In this document: positions 32,980 to 36,874 of the stretch, piece by piece
Numbering within the stretch: the stretch's first letter is position 1
How the letters are laid out: every line of letters starts with the position of its first letter
Assembly (NCBI GenBank): GCA_905233275.1
Contig: CAJODR010000021.1
Coordinates: 1 to 36,874 of the forward strand
Source of the DNA: an uncultured Bacteroidales bacterium
GTDB taxonomy: Bacteria > Bacteroidota > Bacteroidia > Bacteroidales > UBA932
Length of the DNA: 36,874 nucleotides
Direction of reading: 5' to 3'
Made by a program: the position numbers and the translations under genes
The notes under the pieces: generated by a model
What the model saw: only the letters and a program-made list of their open reading frames with translations
Told to the model about the DNA's origin: nothing
Database searches by the model: none

Positions 32980-33721
32980 TACTGGACTGTTTCCTGCGTT
33001 TGCGACGGGCGCGCCGTTTGGCCGAAGCCGAGAGCTTGCGCTTCGAGGGCTCGGGCGGCGGCGTCTTAACCTTGGGATGAAGGATATTCTCGAGCGGAAT
33101 ACCGCTGAGCTCGGACAGCTGCTCCGGGGTGAGCGGATGCTTCTCGTGCCGCTGGAGCTCCCGGTACATCTCAAGGCAGATCCAAGCGTCCGTGGCCGCG
33201 TAATGCTGCTGCGCCGGGGTCAGATATTCTGCCTCCCAGTTGGACAGCTGCTGCGACTTGGAGATCCTCACGCCTAGAATGATGGCGGCCATCTTCTTGA
33301 CGCTCTTGTCGTAGATACCCCATTCGCCCACAATCTTCTGGAGATCGACGAATCCCCCCGGCACGAACGAACCATACCTCTGCAGCCCCTTGGCGTCATC
33401 CACCGTCGCAGCACCTACCTTTAATATATTCTCGTCCGCGAGAATATCGACGAGGGGGCGCGGCAGCCCGATATGCTTGAGGCGGAACAGATACGCAGCG
33501 TCCGGCCCGGAAAGCTGCAGCAGCGAGGTGCCGAATGACGGCAGATGCGCCGAGAACGTCGGTCTCGCCTCGGTATCGAAACCGAGCAACGGCTGGCTCT
33601 TCAGATACGCAATCGCGTCATCAAAAACGGGCCCCATGCGGTCAACGACGACGATCGTGCCGCTGAAGCTGACGTGCTCCAGTGATTCGATTTCCTTGGG
33701 TGTTATGGTCGCTCTGAACAT
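32951..33721 (-). CDS. 3'-5' exonuclease domain protein (RNase D/WRN-like)
   Basis: A 256-residue DEDDy exonuclease. LGFDTEARP gives ExoI Asp and Glu, KVGAATVDDAKGLQ gives ExoII, and YAATDAWICLEMYREL gives ExoIII Tyr and Asp. A very basic C-terminal tail (SASAKRRARRKRRKQ) suggests nucleic acid or ribosome binding. It shares an operon with the RlmI-like methyltransferase, so an RNA role is reasonable but inferred. Start at ATG 33721 rather than the upstream GTG at 33742, because a TACCTTTG -7 box occupies 33737-33730. Confidence 0.86.
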   Translation of the reverse strand: MFRATITPKEIESLEHVSFSGTIVVVDRMGPVFDDAIAYLKSQPLLGFDTEARPTFSAHLPSFGTSLLQLSGPDAAYLFRLKHIGLPRPLVDILADENILKVGAATVDDAKGLQRYGSFVPGGFVDLQKIVGEWGIYDKSVKKMAAIILGVRISKSQQLSNWEAEYLTPAQQHYAATDAWICLEMYRELQRHEKHPLTPEQLSELSGIPLENILHPKVKTPPPEPSKRKLSASAKRRARRKRRKQSSNDKGNTQKG

Positions 33722-33729
33722 TTGCTGCG

Positions 33730-33737
33730 CAAAGGTA
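33730..33737 (-). promoter_or_regulatory. -7 box TACCTTTG before the RNase D-like gene
   Basis: On the minus strand TACCTTTG (33737-33730) ends eight bases before the ATG at 33721, with TTG at 33760-33758 as a possible -33 box at a 20-base spacing. The predicted leader is about five bases. Confidence 0.6.
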
Positions 33738-33742
33738 CGCAA

Positions 33743-34390
33743 TTATTGCGGGCTTTGCAACCCGATGACCTCGCGGATTTTGGGCACGAGGAGCGCCCGG
33801 ACGTATTCTTCCTCCATGAAATGCGTGCCGTCATAGACGGCGAATGACTCCGCGCCGAAAAGCCTCCTCCACTTCCTGATGCTCACCACCCCGGAACGCC
33901 GGTAATGATCCCTTCTGCCGAAGAATGCGTAATAGTAGTCCCCGCTGGACGACGCAGCCTCAAATGCCGCCCGTCCATGCTCCCGATACTTCCGTAGAAT
34001 ACCGGACTCCCAGATAATCTCCTGCCGGTCCCCAGGCTTGACCTGCCACTTGCGGGATGCCCAAGCCCTGCCTGCCCTGAAATGCATCAGCGGCGCCATC
34101 CTGACAAGATTCTCCGGACTGCCAAGGGCCGGGGATACGAATAAATGCGGGACGCCGGTGAGCCTAAGCGCGTGGATTGAGCCTAGAGATTCGCCGATGA
34201 CGAGATTGGGTCGGAGCTCAGTGAAAAGCGCGGCCACTTCCGGGACGGCTACTTCGGGGTCGAAGCTGTAGGTGCGGCATACGACGGTGACCGGCTCGCC
34301 CTCAAAGTATTCCCTGAGGAGCCTCGGAATGCGGCTGTCTCCGCCGCCACCCATCCCGTGAAGGTACAATATAGTCTTGTTTTCAGACAT
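33743..34390 (-). CDS. Small alpha/beta hydrolase (YqiA/esterase-like)
   Basis: A 215-residue cytoplasmic hydrolase. ILYLHGMGGGGDSRIP at the start gives the HG oxyanion motif. VIGESLGSIHAL near residue 64 gives the nucleophile elbow GESLG, and the late VYDGTHFME supplies the likely catalytic His. Length and layout resemble the YqiA/UPF0227-type esterases; the substrate is unknown. A TAAATTTG box (34407-34400 on this strand) lies just upstream, again with a very short predicted leader. The stop lies 21 bases before the RNase D-like start. Confidence 0.78.
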   Translation of the reverse strand: MSENKTILYLHGMGGGGDSRIPRLLREYFEGEPVTVVCRTYSFDPEVAVPEVAALFTELRPNLVIGESLGSIHALRLTGVPHLFVSPALGSPENLVRMAPLMHFRAGRAWASRKWQVKPGDRQEIIWESGILRKYREHGRAAFEAASSSGDYYYAFFGRRDHYRRSGVVSIRKWRRLFGAESFAVYDGTHFMEEEYVRALLVPKIREVIGLQSPQ

Positions 34391-34419
34391 CGCAGTTGCA
34401 AATTTACGATTTTTTAGGT

Positions 34420-34427
34420 ATTTTTGT
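34420..34427 (+). promoter_or_regulatory. -7 box TATTTTTG before the aminopeptidase gene
   Basis: TATTTTTG fits TAnnTTTG, with TTG at 34397-34399 at a 20-base spacing. The leader to the ATG at 34459 would be about 28 bases. A TAAATTTG box for the divergent hydrolase gene occupies 34400-34407 on the other strand. Confidence 0.6.
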
Positions 34428-34458
34428 TCGATTTGACAATTAACTATACTACAATAAT

Positions 34459-35637
34459 ATGAATATCAGAAAGTCCATTCTCATCGCCCTCGGAGCGATC
34501 ATCACCGTGTCGGCAACCGCCCAGCAGCCCGAACTCGAATTCACGACCGTCAAGGCCAACCCCATCACCAGCATCAAAAACCAGAACCGCAGCGGTACCT
34601 GCTGGTGCTTCTCAGCCCTGTCGTTCATCGAGTCCGAAATCATCAAGGCCAAGGGCCTCAAGGACGAAGCCTCATATCCGGATCTCTCCGAGATGTTCGT
34701 CGTCCGCCACGCATATCATGACCGCGCTCTCAAATACGTCCGTCTCAACGGCAACCTCAATTTCGCGGCCGGCAGCGACTTCGGCGACGTATTCGATGTA
34801 ATCGACGCATACGGAATCATTTCCCAGGAGGCCTACAGCGGCATGAACTACGGCTATGACCTCCCCGTCCAGGCTGAGCTTGACGCAGTGCTAAAAGGCT
34901 ACGTCCAGGCCGTCGTCAAGAACCCCAACCGCACCCTGACCAAGGTATGGCCCAAAGGCTTTGACGGCATCCTTGACGCCTATCTCGGCGAAGAGCCCGA
35001 AAACTTCACGGTGAACGGCGTCTCCTACACACCCGAAAGCTACCGCGACGCCCTCGGCATCAAAACCGAAGACTACATCAACCTCACCTCCTTCACCCAC
35101 CATCCCTTCTACACCGCCTTCCCCATCGAGGTGGAGGACAACTGGAGGTGCACCCCCGCCTGGAACGTTCCGCTTGACGAATTCGTCGCCATCATTGACA
35201 ATGCCGTCAACGAAGGCTACACCGTGGCCTGGGGCGGCGACGTCAGCGAATCCGGATTCACCCGCAACGGCCTCGCTATCCTCGAGAAACCCGCACCGAA
35301 AGCTCCCGCATCCGACCAGGAGAGGTGGGTAGGCCGCACCGAAGAGCAGCCCGAAAAGAAGACCACCTTCGAAGAAATCGACGTCACCGTCGAATCCCGT
35401 CAGGAAGGCTTCGACAACAAGCAGACCACCGACGACCACGGCATGCACCTCTTCGGCATCGCCAAGGACCAGAACGGCAACAAGTTCTACATGATCAAGA
35501 ACTCTTGGGGCGAGAGCGGCAAGTACAAAGGCATCTGGTACATGTCCGAAAACTTCCTCAAGGCCAAGACCCTCAATATCGTGGTCAACCGCAACGCTAT
35601 CCCCAAGGACATTCGCAAGAAGCTCGGTATCAAATAA
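34459..35637 (+). CDS. Exported C1-family aminopeptidase (bleomycin hydrolase/PepC type)
   Basis: A 392-residue papain-fold protease with a signal peptide (MNIRKSILIALGAIITVSATA). The active site is complete: Gln in KNQNRSGTCWCFSAL with the nucleophile Cys of GTCWCF, His in DDHGMHLFG near residue 334, and Asn in IKNSWGESG near 351. Bleomycin hydrolases are usually cytoplasmic, but exported forms are typical of Bacteroidetes. It should trim peptides from their N-termini in the periplasm or outside. The pssA start follows directly (TAA then ATG, no gap). Confidence 0.9.
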   Translation: MNIRKSILIALGAIITVSATAQQPELEFTTVKANPITSIKNQNRSGTCWCFSALSFIESEIIKAKGLKDEASYPDLSEMFVVRHAYHDRALKYVRLNGNLNFAAGSDFGDVFDVIDAYGIISQEAYSGMNYGYDLPVQAELDAVLKGYVQAVVKNPNRTLTKVWPKGFDGILDAYLGEEPENFTVNGVSYTPESYRDALGIKTEDYINLTSFTHHPFYTAFPIEVEDNWRCTPAWNVPLDEFVAIIDNAVNEGYTVAWGGDVSESGFTRNGLAILEKPAPKAPASDQERWVGRTEEQPEKKTTFEEIDVTVESRQEGFDNKQTTDDHGMHLFGIAKDQNGNKFYMIKNSWGESGKYKGIWYMSENFLKAKTLNIVVNRNAIPKDIRKKLGIK

Positions 35638-36351
35638 ATGACGATCCGTCGCATAATCCCCAACACAATCACGTCGATGAACCTCCTGTCCGGTTCCATC
35701 GGCGTGATTTGCGCTCTCGGGGGCCGGCCGGACATGGCATTTATCCTGATGATTGCCGCGGCCGTATTCGACTTTGCCGACGGGCTTGCTGCGCGGCTCC
35801 TGAAGGTCGTTTCGCCTCTCGGCAAGGAGCTCGATTCGCTCTCCGACATGGTGAGTTTCGGGCTGCTGCCGGCGGTGATGCTCTGCGCCATGATGTTCGG
35901 TTTCAGGGGAATCAGGTGGTATGCTTTCATTCCCCTGTTTCTCGCATTGATGTCCGCGCTCAGGCTCGCCAAATTCAATACTGACGAGCGCCAGAGCGAC
36001 AATTTCATTGGCCTGCCGACGCCATCGTCCGCGATGATTGCCGGGTCGCTCGCGTACTTTGTGTATCGCTGCCCTGACAGCATTCTGGCGAAGGTGGCCG
36101 CTACTTCTTTTGCGGTTCCTATTATCGCAGTAGTCCTCGGCCTCCTTCTCGTCAGCGAGATCCCGATGTTCGGGATGAAAATCAAGCACGGCTCCCACCT
36201 GCTTGACGCCAAGCGGATCGTATTTCTCGCTGCAGCGGTCGTTATCCTTGTCCTGACGCTCGTTCTGGGAGAGGACTGGAGCCTGGCCGTTCTCGGCATA
36301 TTCGTATTCTACATTCTCGAAAACTGCATTCTCGTCCCCGTGACGAGGTAA
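35638..36351 (+). CDS. pssA: CDP-diacylglycerol-serine O-phosphatidyltransferase
   Basis: A 237-residue integral membrane enzyme with about seven hydrophobic helices. The CDP-alcohol phosphotransferase signature lies near residues 44-71: DFADGLAARLLKVVSPLGKELDSLSD, fitting D-x2-DG-x2-AR-x8-G-x3-D-x3-D. The first helix (IPNTITSMNLLSGSIGV) matches the PssA start. It makes phosphatidylserine, the precursor of phosphatidylethanolamine. It is probably transcribed with the peptidase genes on each side, although it shares no pathway with them. Confidence 0.92.
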   Translation: MTIRRIIPNTITSMNLLSGSIGVICALGGRPDMAFILMIAAAVFDFADGLAARLLKVVSPLGKELDSLSDMVSFGLLPAVMLCAMMFGFRGIRWYAFIPLFLALMSALRLAKFNTDERQSDNFIGLPTPSSAMIAGSLAYFVYRCPDSILAKVAATSFAVPIIAVVLGLLLVSEIPMFGMKIKHGSHLLDAKRIVFLAAAVVILVLTLVLGEDWSLAVLGIFVFYILENCILVPVTR

Positions 36352-36362
36352 CACCCGACATA

Positions 36363-36874
36363 ATGAAACGACTCATCATTCTCACGGCGGTGATCGGTAT
36401 CTCCATATCCGCCGCCGCACAGAAAAAGCCGCTCGACCATTCTGTGTACGACTCATGGCAGAGCATTTCCGGTGAGACCATCTCCCATGACGGCAAGGTG
36501 GTCACCTACATGGTCAATCCCCAGGAAGGAGACGGCACTCTTTACATCCGCACATTCGGCAAAAAGGGCCGCGAGACGGCAGTGGAGCGCGGATACAGGG
36601 CTTCCGTCACCGAAGACGGCGCATACGTGATCTGCCTCGTAAAGCCCCTCTTCGCCGATACCAGGCAGGCCAAAATCGATAAAAAGAAGAAAGAGGACAT
36701 GCCCGCCGACTCCATCGCCATAGTCAATGTGGCGACCGGTGAGATTGTCCGCTTCCCTAAGGTGAATACATTCGCCATCGGCAAGCATGCCAGCGAGGTG
36801 ATTGCGTTCGACACCAGGGATACAAGCGCCGTGGCCAAAGCGGACCGCAAGTCCAAGGAGCTCGGCACCAGCCT
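36363..36874 (+). CDS. Exported S9 (prolyl oligopeptidase family) peptidase, N-terminal part
   Basis: The gene runs off the window, leaving 170 codons. It has a signal peptide (MKRLIILTAVIGISISAAA) followed by KKPLDHSVYDSWQSISGETISHDGKVV and beta-propeller-like strands (YMVNPQEGDGTLYIR, DSIAIVNVATGEIVRF). This matches the start of Bacteroidetes S9 family peptidases, whose catalytic hydrolase domain would lie beyond the window end. It starts 11 bases after pssA. Confidence 0.8.
   Translation, partial: MKRLIILTAVIGISISAAAQKKPLDHSVYDSWQSISGETISHDGKVVTYMVNPQEGDGTLYIRTFGKKGRETAVERGYRASVTEDGAYVICLVKPLFADTRQAKIDKKKKEDMPADSIAIVNVATGEIVRFPKVNTFAIGKHASEVIAFDTRDTSAVAKADRKSKELGTS

Noticed and set aside
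34891..36354. Minus-strand 487-codon open frame across pepC and pssA
   Set aside because: Antisense to two genes with complete active-site motifs; the translation is low-complexity His/Glu/Val.

Overview
The window looks like a chromosomal segment of a Bacteroidales bacterium, probably an uncultured gut-type lineage. The grounds are the Bacteroidetes sigma-type promoters (TTTG, 19 bases, TAnnTTTG) in front of tRNA and protein genes, secreted lipoproteins with a short leader and Cys, a GlsB/GlsA glycine-lipid acyltransferase pair, a secreted bleomycin-hydrolase-type aminopeptidase, a FatA-like thioesterase and a secreted S9 peptidase. Most of the DNA is GC-rich by eye. One stretch (about 19.3-21.85 kb) is clearly AT-rich and reads as foreign.

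Layout. 0.1-2.4 kb: a secreted alpha/beta hydrolase and rmuC. 2.4-7.6 kb: tRNA-Val(GAC) on the minus strand, diverging from a run of exported proteins (GH20 family protein, DUF3142-like lipoprotein, large helical-repeat protein). 7.6-13.4 kb: a citrate module. A minus-strand operon encodes a fused CitC-CitG citrate lyase activation protein, an aconitase-superfamily hydratase and NADP isocitrate dehydrogenase. CitX is divergent from it. No citrate lyase subunits and no citrate synthase are present. 13.4-14.2 kb: an exported coiled-coil protein. 14.3-19.3 kb: a five-gene heterodisulfide-reductase-like operon (HdrC, HdrB, HdrA, second HdrC, and a membrane cytochrome b/HdrD fusion). It could pass electrons between a soluble flavin/Fe-S module and the quinone pool. 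Its hdrA carries a frameshift.

19.3-21.8 kb: an AT-rich minus-strand operon of exported proteins. A small metzincin-type protease gene is broken by one missing base in a G4 run. A second gene is broken by a stop codon plus a G6-run frameshift. A third gene is intact. 21.9-26.3 kb: glsB-glsA (glycine lipids), a nucleoside kinase and an acyl-ACP thioesterase. 26.4-29.5 kb: a CBM9-like lipoprotein, mnmA with a large insertion, and a secreted beta-helix protein. 29.5-31.8 kb: tRNA-Cys with its own promoter and terminator, a GNAT acetyltransferase, a nitroreductase-like protein, a 27-codon small ORF and a DnaQ-like exonuclease. 31.8-34.4 kb: an RlmI-like methyltransferase, an RNase D-like exonuclease and a small alpha/beta hydrolase. 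34.5-36.9 kb: secreted aminopeptidase C, phosphatidylserine synthase and the start of an S9 peptidase.

The most unusual non-coding feature is a 135-base element present twice (21865-21999 and 30839-30973), with a 20-base remnant at 31765. Each full copy carries four CCGCGTTGC/GCAACGCGG boxes in alternating orientation, spaced exactly 42 bases apart. The two copies agree at about 79 percent of positions by eye, so the boxes and their spacing are conserved better than the sequence between them.
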